A stretch of DNA of 20,593 bases. It comes from CAVQBL01 sp963710715. Lineage in GTDB: Bacteria > Pseudomonadota > Gammaproteobacteria > DSM-16500. Under the pieces are notes generated by a model. The model was not told where the DNA came from, did not search any database, and was given only the letters and a program-made list of their open reading frames with translations. Each line of letters opens with the position of its first letter. The first letter of the stretch is position 1. Shown piece by piece: positions 1 to 7,635 of this stretch. The translations under genes were made by a program, and so were the position numbers. The DNA lies in the NCBI GenBank assembly GCA_963710715.1, contig CAVQBL010000009.1, forward strand, positions 1 to 20,593, given 5' to 3'.

Positions 1-835
1 GTTGATATTAAATCATTCTACAAATCCATCCAGCACCATAAATTAATTCGAGACATCAAGCAATATTACGATGATCCCAAAGTGCAAATTATGCTTGAAA
101 ATATTATTACCAATCCCATTGAAACTCCACGCGGATATAAAAATCCAGGACACGGACTTACTTTACGAGGGCCTTTGTCACAATTTTTTAGCGGGATTTT
201 TCTTAAAAAATTGGATGATGCATTCAATAATATGAATGTGAATTATCTTCGCTATCAGGATGATATTATTGTGCTATGCAAAACCAGGCGCCAGCTTCTT
301 CTCTGCCGAAGGCGCATGATGGAAGTACTGCATGAACGCGGTTTAAGTTTATCGCGTAAAAAATCGCGCATGGGCAATGTTAGTGAGGGGTTTCATTTTT
401 TAGGCATTCACTATCTTCCGACGCAAACGCAAGATAATATCCATAAGACCCAAGCGAATGATGATCGAATCAAATTACCCATTCCTGTTCATTCTTTAAA
501 CGAATGGGGGGGGTAAGGCGATTTCTGAGCATCAACCGCAAGGGCCTATGCGCATCGTTCCGCATCCGAGAACATTGCGCAAGGCACGTGAGAACGTTAA
601 GCAGATGGTCAACACTGGTGTCTCTCTCCGCAAGATCAGAAGCTATCTTCATCACTTTGTCATATGGTGGGTAAAAACAGCAGAAATTTGGCGTTATGAA
701 GAGCTATTGTATTCGTTTATTCACACTTGTTGGGAAATTAATCCTGCAGCAATTGCAGCAGGATTACTTCAAAAACGAATTACATTATTACACACCAAGG
801 GCTCTTCGTTGACTGACTGTCTGGCCACTGCATGA
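1..835 (+). pseudogene. Reverse transcriptase, 5'-truncated by window edge and frameshifted
   Basis: RNA-directed DNA polymerase. The window opens inside the palm domain: VDIKSFYKSI (motif with the first catalytic Asp) is at fragment residues 1-10, RGPLSQFF at 56-63, the catalytic YQDD at 85-88, and GFHFLGIHY at 130-138. Frame 1 stops at 514-516, directly after a run of eight G (506-513). The next frame continues without a break (GKAISEHQPQ, then the ORF beginning with ATG 548) to the stop at 833-835, giving the C-terminal helical part (SLRKIRSYLHHF, WRYEELLYSF). Removing one G rejoins the two halves, so this is one gene with a +1 insertion or a sequencing error. No endonuclease domain or group II intron RNA was recognised. 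The SQ in the fourth RT motif, where most RTs have SP, recalls diversity-generating retroelement RTs, but the class is not certain. The 3' end overlaps the convergent 762-codon gene by 67 bp. Confidence 0.85.
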
Positions 836-3057
836 GTTTTGCAAGGCTGCTGTTTTTGCTCGACATAAGATCTCCAAAGGCGCGCGCAGGTGCAGACACC
901 CGCCAAAGCACAGCACCCGGCCTCACACGCGCGCACACCGAAATAACAATCAACCCAAGAGTCAGCACCCAAATGTGAACCAGGAGATCGATCAAGAGGA
1001 TAATAAGACGCTCCATTACCGTGATGATATTTTAAGCTACGTTTAAATTTTTCACCTTCATCTTGTTGGTAATGTAACCCTTGAGCTTCTGCCATCGCAT
1101 AAATAGTTGAAGCGTGTGTATCGATAGAACCTATACCCACATTGTAAAAGAGATCATTTCGCCAAGAGTCTTTATACCATTTATCCAAACCGATCTGGAG
1201 TGCAACATACTTTAATCTCGCATTCCAATGATTACCACTTTCAGTAATTCCTTTAGGTTCCAAATATTCTTTCCACTCGGCAATTGCTGCAATCAATGCA
1301 GAATCATTAGGCGATTTAGCATCCGTAATGGCTTTTCTGAATTTATGTAACGCTTTTACATCTTCTTCATGTCGTTTTTCTTCTTTTGCCTCCCATCCTT
1401 CAGGACGTTGCGCTTTTATCTGATGCTCAATGTAGGTCTCACCATCAGGCAATTTTCTTAATTCGTCCATGAGCATTGCTACCATCTCTTCATCTTCTGC
1501 GCCAATAGCACCTCCAAGTGCAGTACACTTAATACGATGGCCAGAGTATACATAACTACTGTGACCTCTTTTAGCGGTCTCAGCCAGAATGATTTTGCAC
1601 GCCTCTACTTGTGGCCACGTCAATTTATTATTGGCAAGAATACCATTTTTATTTAAGTTGTTGGGTGTATCAAATAATTTGGCAATTCCCACGTTGAGTA
1701 CCGCGTCTTCAAATGTATATTCTTTTCCATTGATACAATAAACCAAACCATTATTTTTTCGATATAAACGTAAACAGTTGGCATCTGAATTCTGCATGGG
1801 TTTTTGTTTTTGTTGTTTTTCATCTTTTTCATCGGGCATTAAATAAAGATCGCATCCCACCATACCTTTCATGGTCAAAAGACAACGATTGTTTTTAGGT
1901 TGCGTGTACTTGTTTCTATTTGTAATGGCTAAAATAAGCGGTCGTAATGCTTTTAGATGTTCTTTACTAAAATTCGCCTGTATTTCTATCTTTTGATCTG
2001 CTTTTTTAGCATTTTTGTCTTTTTCATCTGCGTTATTTGCGTGAATAGATTTTTGTGCCTCATTTAATTCGGCAAGTGTAATCGGTCTATCTTTAACAGA
2101 ACATGTACCATCTGATGTTGTTAAAGAATAGTGAAGATCATTACCTACTTTTGCAACGTTAATAACATCTTCTTCAGGCGGGTTCGGCATTTTTTCTTCT
2201 ACTGTCACTAACTGGAACCGATAATGCCATTTAATAAATTCTTCTGCATGATCTAAATCTGCATCAACAACATATTGTAATAGTTTTTGTAACAGCGGTT
2301 GTTTTTTCTGGTACTCATCCCTCATTTGACTTTGAAGCAAACGATTGCTTTCTCTGCATGCTCTATTAAATGATTGAACTGTGTGTGGTGTGCTTGGTTC
2401 ATTTAAAAAATCTCTAAACATTCCAAATACATTATTGGATACTTTAAATAGGGGCAATTTTGCATTTTTGGCACTTGAACTTTCAATATGTTTTGCTTCG
2501 GACGCTGCTTCTACTATCTGATTTTTTAATTTATTCAATTCAACCAAAGTAAAAGGCTTTGGCGCTTTCAGTGTCGGAATTTCAATATCATAAATTGCTT
2601 CGCTCACTGTATAGGTAACATGACCATTTTTTTCTCCTAAATACAAGGTGTCACTTTTGATATCTTCTGGATTTTTAGTGTCAGAGAGTAAACCTAATTG
2701 ATAGGAAAACGTTTTTGGTAACATAGGATCAATATCTGATGGAAGCGGTCTTGTCGGATTTATTACTGTTACTTTATCTTTTTTTGCAGGAGCAGAAGTT
2801 ACCGGTGATCCTGCTTCAGGTTCTGGAGCCACAGAAACAGCAGTTGTTGTAGTTCCTGCTGCTGGTGGATTCGCTGTAGCAGTTGCTACGGGTTGTTTTG
2901 GAGGACGGCGTGTTTCCTGATAAGATGATAGTGCTGCTCTCACTCTGTTCATGTACTCGATACCATTATCATCAGGCAATATGATGCGTTCTCCTGCGGT
3001 TAAGACTTTGGTATTACCCGGTGAGGTACTTGTTTTTTGATCACGGCGTAAACTCAT
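769..3057 (-). CDS. Large effector-like protein of unknown function (762 aa)
   Basis: No family recognised. The protein is hydrophilic, with no signal peptide or membrane segment. Residues ~50-95 are a low-complexity Pro/Ala/Thr/Ser linker, followed by a long soluble region that contains three similar segments, each a short beta-like stretch with 'TLAELN', 'TLVELN' or 'TFEDAV' (VTYTVSEAIYDIEIPTLKAP; LHYSLTTSDG; LVYCINGKEYTFEDAV). These may be a diverged internal repeat. The last ~75 codons (from about residue 688) are Cys/Ala/Arg-rich and GC-rich, unlike the rest, and the final codons are antisense to the RT gene. The native C-terminus may therefore have been replaced. The start at 3057 is the first ATG after a PmrA-type box and TATAAT (3104-3136). 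That promoter, with the size and composition, suggests a Dot/Icm substrate; this is inference. Confidence 0.75.
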   Translation of the reverse strand: MSLRRDQKTSTSPGNTKVLTAGERIILPDDNGIEYMNRVRAALSSYQETRRPPKQPVATATANPPAAGTTTTAVSVAPEPEAGSPVTSAPAKKDKVTVINPTRPLPSDIDPMLPKTFSYQLGLLSDTKNPEDIKSDTLYLGEKNGHVTYTVSEAIYDIEIPTLKAPKPFTLVELNKLKNQIVEAASEAKHIESSSAKNAKLPLFKVSNNVFGMFRDFLNEPSTPHTVQSFNRACRESNRLLQSQMRDEYQKKQPLLQKLLQYVVDADLDHAEEFIKWHYRFQLVTVEEKMPNPPEEDVINVAKVGNDLHYSLTTSDGTCSVKDRPITLAELNEAQKSIHANNADEKDKNAKKADQKIEIQANFSKEHLKALRPLILAITNRNKYTQPKNNRCLLTMKGMVGCDLYLMPDEKDEKQQKQKPMQNSDANCLRLYRKNNGLVYCINGKEYTFEDAVLNVGIAKLFDTPNNLNKNGILANNKLTWPQVEACKIILAETAKRGHSSYVYSGHRIKCTALGGAIGAEDEEMVAMLMDELRKLPDGETYIEHQIKAQRPEGWEAKEEKRHEEDVKALHKFRKAITDAKSPNDSALIAAIAEWKEYLEPKGITESGNHWNARLKYVALQIGLDKWYKDSWRNDLFYNVGIGSIDTHASTIYAMAEAQGLHYQQDEGEKFKRSLKYHHGNGASYYPLDRSPGSHLGADSWVDCYFGVRACEAGCCALAGVCTCARLWRSYVEQKQQPCKTHAVARQSVNEEPLVCNNVIRF

Positions 3058-3103
3058 ATTGAATCTCTCTCGTTAATTTATAAAAATTATTCTTTATCTG
3101 TGC

Positions 3104-3136
3104 ATTATAAGGGCATTATATTAACACAATATTAAA
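3104..3136 (-). promoter_or_regulatory. PmrA-type box and -10 of the 762-aa gene
   Basis: Read on the minus strand: TTTAATATT, 2 bp (GT), GTTAATATA, 7 bp, TATAAT (at 3104-3109). The Legionella/Coxiella PmrA consensus is two copies of cTTAATatT separated by 2 bp; this site matches 15 of 18 positions. It lies about 60 bp upstream of the ATG. The same 9-2-9-7-6 layout recurs at three other effector-like genes in the window. Confidence 0.75.
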
Positions 3137-3315
3137 CTAAATGCTTAAATATTTTACTTTATAACCTGTTGATTATTATGGATTATGACCTGAAATTGCG
3201 TGCTAGAACTTTGAGGCAGAGCAAGATAGGGTAGTTATACGCTATAGTAAATAACTAGCGAACTATTAATACCTGTTTAATTATCACAAAAATGGAGTTC
3301 TTCCACGCGAGGTCA

Positions 3316-3699
3316 TTAACCAAAGTTCAATGCGATTGCTGCGATTGAATTAACCCATAGATTTTTTAAACGAACCCCTTTTTCTGTATTCTTAGCAAGG
3401 AAAGTAAATAAATCGCCCCAGTCATTCATACTGAATTTTGGCGTGTCCAACTGCTCGCTTAATTGACGTGCAAACTCATCACGTTGCATTTGTGGTGTTG
3501 TTTCTTTTGTAGGGGCAATCCCCGCTATCGAATAAAATTTCTGGTTTTTAGCAAACTCCTCAATCAATCTGCTTTTTCCTATCCTTCGTCGACCTTGCAC
3601 AACAACTAAACTTGCAGCATTTTTGTGCTGCAAATCACTAAGTTCTTGAATTTCAGCTTCTCGACCAACAAAAGGTGTGCTCACAAATAACCCCGACAT
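3316..3699 (-). pseudogene. Truncated AAA (archaeal-type) ATPase, N-terminal fragment
   Basis: The 127 residues begin like the AAA ATPases of the archaeal ATPase/DUF234 type: FVGREAEI at 10-17, a Walker A variant GRRRIGKS at 36-43, then the usual helical stretch up to about residue 107 (LFTFLAKNTEKG). In full-length members (roughly 450 residues or more) this is followed directly by the Walker B strand with its DE pair. Here the protein switches to an unrelated short tail (LKNLWVNSIA) and stops, so Walker B, the sensor motifs and the C-terminal domain are gone and no ATP hydrolysis is expected. No good ribosome binding site precedes the ATG. The upstream region carries a cluster of GGTGCGCC repeats, one of which abuts the start codon. 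Most likely a decayed fragment. Confidence 0.7.
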
Positions 3700-3825
3700 T
3701 TAATTTAGTGCGCCCATTCTATCAGTATTTTAGGCGCACCAAAACGTATTTTTTTAATTTGGTGCGCCCAATTCTGTGCCGTGAAAGCCGCACCAAATCA
3801 CGAAAATAGATTCTAGTGCGGCAAA
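3700..3825. repeat. Cluster of GGTGCGCC direct and inverted repeats
   Basis: A perfect 11-bp inverted repeat, GGCGCACCAAA (3733-3743) and TTTGGTGCGCC (3758-3768), flanks an AT-rich 14-nt loop. A near-identical copy of the right arm with its flank lies at 3700-3720 (TTAATTTAGTGCGCCCATT against TTAATTTGGTGCGCCCAAT at 3754-3772). A second inverted pair, GCCGCAC and GTGCGGC, lies within 3786-3825. The cluster is directly upstream of the truncated AAA ATPase, so it could be an operator for that gene, or the terminal repeats of a lost small element. Confidence 0.6.
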
Positions 3826-3922
3826 AAATAGCAACCCAGCTGGCACAGATTTAACACGCTACCCGGAAGGCAAATAGCTTTTAATAGGTATAATGTTAAA
3901 AAACCAAGGTAGAATTTAAATA

Positions 3923-3956
3923 TGAGCTATAAATCAATTTTATAATCTATAGCTCA
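3923..3956. repeat. 9-bp inverted repeat TGAGCTATA / TATAGCTCA
   Basis: A perfect 9-bp stem with a 16-nt AT-rich loop, followed at once by a small palindrome CATTATGATAATG and a further TGAGCTA copy near 3978. There is no T-tract suitable for a terminator. The rest of 3826-4031 shows no gene; a TATAAT at 3889-3894 has no convincing -35. The role is unknown (operator or decayed element end). Confidence 0.5.
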
Positions 3957-4031
3957 CATTATGATAATGTTATAGAGTGAGCTACAAATAAAATTTCAGC
4001 AAGACAACGAGAAAAATAGAGCTTTATTGAA

Positions 4032-4207
4032 ATGGCTTATTTCCTACAAAAAGACTATCTTTTTGCTTACGCAAAATCACCCCTTACGACGCTACCTAAT
4101 ATTTATCCGGAAGGGTAAACTGGTGTTGTAATCAAGGATTGATTACAGGTGATAGAAAGGACTCTGCAACCACTCCTCGTTTTGAAATGGCATGGATGCA
4201 AGATTAA
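4032..4207 (+). pseudogene. Remnant of a + strand gene with an internal frameshift
   Basis: An ATG at 4032 opens a short reading frame (MAYFLQKDYLFAYAKSP...) that stops at 4116-4118 and stays protein-like a little beyond (TGVVIKD). Another frame is then open to a TAA at 4205-4207, ending GDRKDSATTPRFEMAWMQD. A strong rho-independent terminator follows 24 bp later, which is what a true 3' gene end would have. I do not recognise the family. Best read as the decayed end or body of a small gene on the + strand; coding status rests only on the flow of the translation and on the terminator. Confidence 0.35.
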
Positions 4208-4231
4208 CAAGGAAGTATCACTAGTTTAGTG

Positions 4232-4262
4232 AAGGGCAGCCAAAAACTGCCCTTTTTCTTTT
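4232..4262 (+). terminator. Rho-independent terminator, + strand
   Basis: Stem AAGGGCAG / CTGCCCTT (8 bp) with a 7-nt loop (CCAAAAA), followed by a T-rich tail. It terminates transcription from the left, where only a gene remnant survives. The interval 4263-4363 shows nothing recognisable. Confidence 0.85.
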
Positions 4263-4363
4263 TCAGAAGAATGAAAGCATTAGGGCCTGTTTATATTTCG
4301 CTATGCCGAGCCAGAAAGCATGAATTTTCGAGAACCGCAGCGCAGCATATGCAACTTCATTCA

Positions 4364-5956
4364 CTAAAGATCATATAACTTCTCAAACGCCACAAAATCC
4401 CCTTTATAATCTTGCAATTCTTTTGCATGCGAGATAAATAAAACTCGATCCGCAATGCGACTGATAAAATGTCTATCATGACTCACGAAAATTAGCGTTC
4501 CCGTATACTGCTTGAGAGCTTCCGCTAATGCTGCAGTTGCTTCAATGTCTAAATGGTTAGTGGGCTCATCCAGTATTAATACATTTGCAGATTCCAAACT
4601 AATTTTCGCTAACAATAATCGTGCCGCTTCACCACCGCTCAATGACAAAATATCTTTTTCCACTTCATCCTTAGTAAACAGAACTTGTCCCAATGCTTTT
4701 CTAACTTGTTGGTCAGTGACAAAACTCACTTGATTCACCAACCACTCAAGCACACTGACATGTCTATCCAATAAGTCATGATGGTCTTGTGAAAAATAAC
4801 TGATGTGTGTTTCATGCCCCCACTCATAGTTACCTTCATCTTGCTTAATTTTATTAAGCAGAATTTTAATCAATGTCGATTTTCCAACACCGTTTTCACC
4901 AATGATTGCTACTTTTTCACCGCGAGAAATTTCAAAATTCAAATGCTGAAATAATTTTTTATTTTGAAAATGTTTTCCTAATTCTTTTACACGCAACGCA
5001 CTCTTACCAGAAGGCCGATGCGGCTTGAAGTTAAAATTCGGCGATCTGCGAGAAGATTGCTTAATATCGGGTAATTCAATTTTTTCTATCATTCTTAAAC
5101 GTGACTGGGCTTGCTTTGAACGCGTAGCACTCGCACGAAAGCGATCAACAAATTTTTGCATTTCTGCAATTTTTTGTTCGGCATTTTTTTTGACTTGTAA
5201 TTTTTGCTCTTCAATCAGTTGCTTTTCTGATAAAAATTTTTCATAGTTCCCACTGTATTGCCGAATCTCACCATAATCAACATCTAAAATATGTTCAGCT
5301 AATCGATTAATAAATTCAACATCATGAGAAATAAATAACACTAAGCCACGAAATTCGTTTTTTAAATATTGTTCTAGCCAATGTATAGAAATAATATCCA
5401 GATGATTAGTGGGTTCATCCAGCAATAACACATCCGGTTCTTGAAATAATGCTTGCGCGAGTAAAACACGCAATTTATATCCACCTGACAATGCATTTAA
5501 AGGTTTTTGATGATACTCAGCATGAATACCCAGACCTGTTAATAATTTTTCTGCAAAAGAAACAGCCGTGTATCCATTGAAGTGTGCAACTATATCTTCT
5601 AATTTGCTAATACGGTTCGCGATTTTCTCATTCCACTCATGCGCAGCCAGTAATTTATCTTTCTCAACCATGGCTTGCCAAAGCGTTGGCTTTCCTTGCA
5701 AAACAATATCGGTAATGATGGTATCTTCATAACGAAACTGATCTTGCTTCAGCCATCCCACACTTGTATCTTTAGGAACAGAAGCACTCCCCGAAATAGC
5801 TTCTTCTTCTCCCGTAATCAATTTCAGCAAAGTCGATTTTCCCGTGCCATTGGCTCCAACTAATGCGTAATGCATTTGACCAGTAAGGTTAAGACTCACA
5901 TCATAAAATAATAATTTCTCGCCGTAGGCCATGCTGAGTTGGTTGAGTAAAATCAT
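4364..5956 (-). CDS. ybiT: ABC-F family ATPase, YbiT-type
   Basis: A soluble ATPase with two ABC cassettes and no membrane segments. Members of this class act on the ribosome (translation factors or antibiotic-resistance proteins) rather than in transport. Cassette 1: Walker A GANGTGKST at 34-42, signature LSGGY at 156-160, Walker B with LLLDEPTNHLD at 177-187. The linker, residues ~245-320, is rich in charged helices (QKIAEMQKFVDRF, then RSKQAQSRLRMIEKI), as expected for the tRNA-contacting P-site linker. Cassette 2: GENGVGKST at 353-361, LSGGE at 439-443, ILDEPTNHLD at 461-470, switch His in VSHDRHF. The length of 530 residues equals that of E. coli YbiT, and the linker and Walker contexts resemble it more than Uup or EttA. 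The gene stands alone on the minus strand, divergent from the secreted protein at 6075, and is intact. Confidence 0.92.
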   Translation of the reverse strand: MILLNQLSMAYGEKLLFYDVSLNLTGQMHYALVGANGTGKSTLLKLITGEEEAISGSASVPKDTSVGWLKQDQFRYEDTIITDIVLQGKPTLWQAMVEKDKLLAAHEWNEKIANRISKLEDIVAHFNGYTAVSFAEKLLTGLGIHAEYHQKPLNALSGGYKLRVLLAQALFQEPDVLLLDEPTNHLDIISIHWLEQYLKNEFRGLVLFISHDVEFINRLAEHILDVDYGEIRQYSGNYEKFLSEKQLIEEQKLQVKKNAEQKIAEMQKFVDRFRASATRSKQAQSRLRMIEKIELPDIKQSSRRSPNFNFKPHRPSGKSALRVKELGKHFQNKKLFQHLNFEISRGEKVAIIGENGVGKSTLIKILLNKIKQDEGNYEWGHETHISYFSQDHHDLLDRHVSVLEWLVNQVSFVTDQQVRKALGQVLFTKDEVEKDILSLSGGEAARLLLAKISLESANVLILDEPTNHLDIEATAALAEALKQYTGTLIFVSHDRHFISRIADRVLFISHAKELQDYKGDFVAFEKLYDL

Positions 5957-6001
5957 AAGTGCTCGTCTTTTTCATTAATTTAAAATTGATGCATATTACC
6001 T

Positions 6002-6031
6002 TTTTTGTTGTAATTATTCACGTGATACAAT
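6002..6031 (+). promoter_or_regulatory. Candidate sigma-70 promoter of the 217-aa secreted protein gene
   Basis: TTTTTG (6002-6007), 18-bp spacer, TACAAT (6026-6031). It is the best match in the 118-bp divergent region between ybiT and the downstream gene. The -35 is weak. Confidence 0.4.
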
Positions 6032-6074
6032 AGAACTCTAATAAATCAACATCAGCACATCCCAAAGGACCTCT

Positions 6075-6728
6075 ATGAAAGCACTCGCCATAATGATTTT
6101 ATTATTTATCTGCGCTACTACTGTCTGGGCAGATGAAACCGCTTGCCCAGAGACACTTGCACGTGAAATCCCATCGGATACAACCGTGTTTTTTTATCAG
6201 CGTGTAAAAGATGGAAAAGTGACTTTTCTTCCAATTATAGCCTTGAGAAATAACCAATTAGAAAGCGCGACGGGAATGTTATTACCCAAAGAAGTCCTGA
6301 TGTTTAATCTACGTGACAGTAGCCGGCTTACCGTTCATTTCAAGAATATCCCTAGCGAAACAGATCCAACTCAATGTATATCCGTTGGTCACGGAGATGT
6401 CATATCCAATAATTGTCGAACTCCCGATCTTTATGCCACTGTCGTTATAGCACCGTATATCTTCACTTTTCCTCCCAGCGCAGATAACATCAAGCGCTTC
6501 AATAAAACCGTTGTTAATCCTTGCAAACCTGGAGACCCCAGAACGGATAAATACGGAATCGCTATCTGCAGCACTGATCAACTCATTGCAACCAGTTATA
6601 TGCAAGATCAAACGCAATTTTGGCACACTAAACAATATAAATATGACGTAGGATTTGCTGTGAGCACGGGAACAGAAAACTCAGAGCTTACGGAAATTGC
6701 AAGGGATTGCAGTTTGTGTAGTGATTAA
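6075..6728 (+). CDS. Small secreted protein of unknown function (217 aa)
   Basis: Residues 1-19 form a clear Sec signal peptide: a Lys near the N-terminus, a hydrophobic core (LAIMILLFICATT), and cleavage predicted after VWA, just before DET. The mature protein of ~198 residues has eight Cys (ACPE, QCIS, NNCR, NPCK, AICS, RDCSLCSD), an even number that fits disulphide bonding in the periplasm or outside the cell. There is no lipobox and no further membrane span. I recognise no family. The start is supported by AAAGGA seven bases upstream of the ATG. It is transcribed alone; a dispersed palindromic repeat begins shortly after the stop. Confidence 0.8.
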   Translation: MKALAIMILLFICATTVWADETACPETLAREIPSDTTVFFYQRVKDGKVTFLPIIALRNNQLESATGMLLPKEVLMFNLRDSSRLTVHFKNIPSETDPTQCISVGHGDVISNNCRTPDLYATVVIAPYIFTFPPSADNIKRFNKTVVNPCKPGDPRTDKYGIAICSTDQLIATSYMQDQTQFWHTKQYKYDVGFAVSTGTENSELTEIARDCSLCSD

Positions 6729-6755
6729 AATGCTAACTTAATTCACGATTCTTAC

Positions 6756-6904
6756 AAAAGAACTCGTCATTGCGAGCCTCACGCCTTTGCTTTATGTGAG
6801 GCGTGGCAACCCAGAATGGTGATAAATTGTAGGCAGTACTGGATTGCTTCGTCCCCCTGCGAAGAGCATGCAGGGGTCCTCGCAATGATGGCGTGAATAG
6901 TTAC
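6756..6904. repeat. Dispersed palindromic repeat, copy A
   Basis: About 149 bp closely matching 10236-10372. It begins AAAAGAACTCGTCATTGCGA and ends in a CTCGCAATGA arm that is the inverse of its start. Inside are a hairpin GCCTCAC / GTGAGGC and a shared block TTGTAGGCAGTACTGGATTG. It differs from copy B mainly by a small insertion (CCCCCTGC...GCAGGGG, itself a hairpin). The outer arms resemble the TCATTGCGAG...CTCGCAATGA repeats common between genes in many bacterial genomes. It sits between two converging genes. Confidence 0.85.
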
Positions 6905-6908
6905 ACCT

Positions 6909-7577
6909 TTAACAACTCTCTTTTGTTGTTACTGTCTCCACCGTCCCATTCACCACATCACCACTCACAATCACTGAATTGGGACCTTGTTTCACTACTC
7001 CAGGCATTCCTTCGAAAGTGATTGAGCCCTGCACTTTGGATCCGCAGGTTAATTCCAGTATTGGTTTTTTACCATCTGATTTGAGCGTAACAGAACCTTT
7101 TACTGTTGAAGATTTCAAAATGGCATGATCATACGCAACTAATAAATCACCATCAAAGGTAGAAAAAGTCGCAGATAAAAAACCCGTTACTTTCGTATTC
7201 TCTTCAATCGTTGTACGAATTAAATCTGCCACACCCGCAACACTTAACGACCCATTGAAAGTGACAGAATCTGCTTTAATTGGACCCGCAATATTAGCAT
7301 TACCTTTTACTGTAGAATTGGTTATTTCAGCCATCCCAACAGCATGCAACTGTCCCATAGTTGATTGATCGGCTTTAATTGGCCCAGAAACAGAAACTCC
7401 ACCTGTTGATGTTGTTTTTGCTAAGGTAGCAGGACCAATGCAATTAACAGAAGAAACCGTCTCCTTATCAAAATCACAAGCACCTATCTCCATCTCAATG
7501 GCATATGCTGCACTTGAAGAAATCGTAATAAGGAAAATAGCAGATAAGATTAACTGAATTCGCAATCCTTTGCTCAT
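6909..7577 (-). CDS. Secreted beta-repeat protein of unknown function
   Basis: A signal peptide (basic MSKGLR, hydrophobic core IQLILSAIFLITI, Ala-rich cleavage region near AAYA) is followed by ~190 residues of short repeats with alternating hydrophobic and Gly/Ser/Thr positions. Two units are obvious: SGPIKADQSTMGQLHAVG and AGPIKADSVTFNGSLSVAG, with further weaker turns (STFDGDLLVA, STVKGSVTLKS). This looks like a right-handed beta-helix similar in spirit to bactofilins, but secreted; no catalytic motif is seen. Cys residues lie near both ends (ACDF, NCIG, LTCG, final C). An in-frame ATG exists at 7592, but it has no ribosome binding site and its own codons form the GGAGAA that precedes the ATG at 7577 by nine bases; 7577 is therefore preferred (222 aa, against 227). 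Confidence 0.75.
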   Translation of the reverse strand: MSKGLRIQLILSAIFLITISSSAAYAIEMEIGACDFDKETVSSVNCIGPATLAKTTSTGGVSVSGPIKADQSTMGQLHAVGMAEITNSTVKGNANIAGPIKADSVTFNGSLSVAGVADLIRTTIEENTKVTGFLSATFSTFDGDLLVAYDHAILKSSTVKGSVTLKSDGKKPILELTCGSKVQGSITFEGMPGVVKQGPNSVIVSGDVVNGTVETVTTKESC

Positions 7578-7606
7578 CGAAAATTTCTCCATGATAATGT
7601 CGATGG

Positions 7607-7635
7607 ATAATACTGCATGCTATTGTTGAATTCAA
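7607..7635 (-). promoter_or_regulatory. Candidate sigma-70 promoter of the beta-repeat protein gene
   Basis: On the minus strand: TTGAAT (7630-7635), 17-bp spacer, TATTAT (7607-7612). It overlaps the last codons of the MFS gene, so the beta-repeat gene can be transcribed independently of maeB-MFS. The predicted transcript start is near 7600, which would leave almost no leader for the ATG at 7592 and supports the ATG at 7577. Confidence 0.5.

Noticed and set aside
740..765. 26-bp near-perfect palindrome (AATCCTGC...GCAGGATT)
   Set aside because: It lies inside the RT coding sequence and is explained by the codons for NPAAIAAG; no tract or site suggests a separate role.
780..1016. 78-codon frame on the minus strand inside the 762-codon gene
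   Set aside because: Out-of-frame overlap in a GC-rich segment; no start signal. Kept in mind only as a sign that the end of the large gene is unusual.
3178..3234. Tiny frame MDYDLKLRARTLRQSKIG, vaguely like a transposase N-terminus
   Set aside because: Only 18 residues, no other transposase remains and no inverted repeats nearby.
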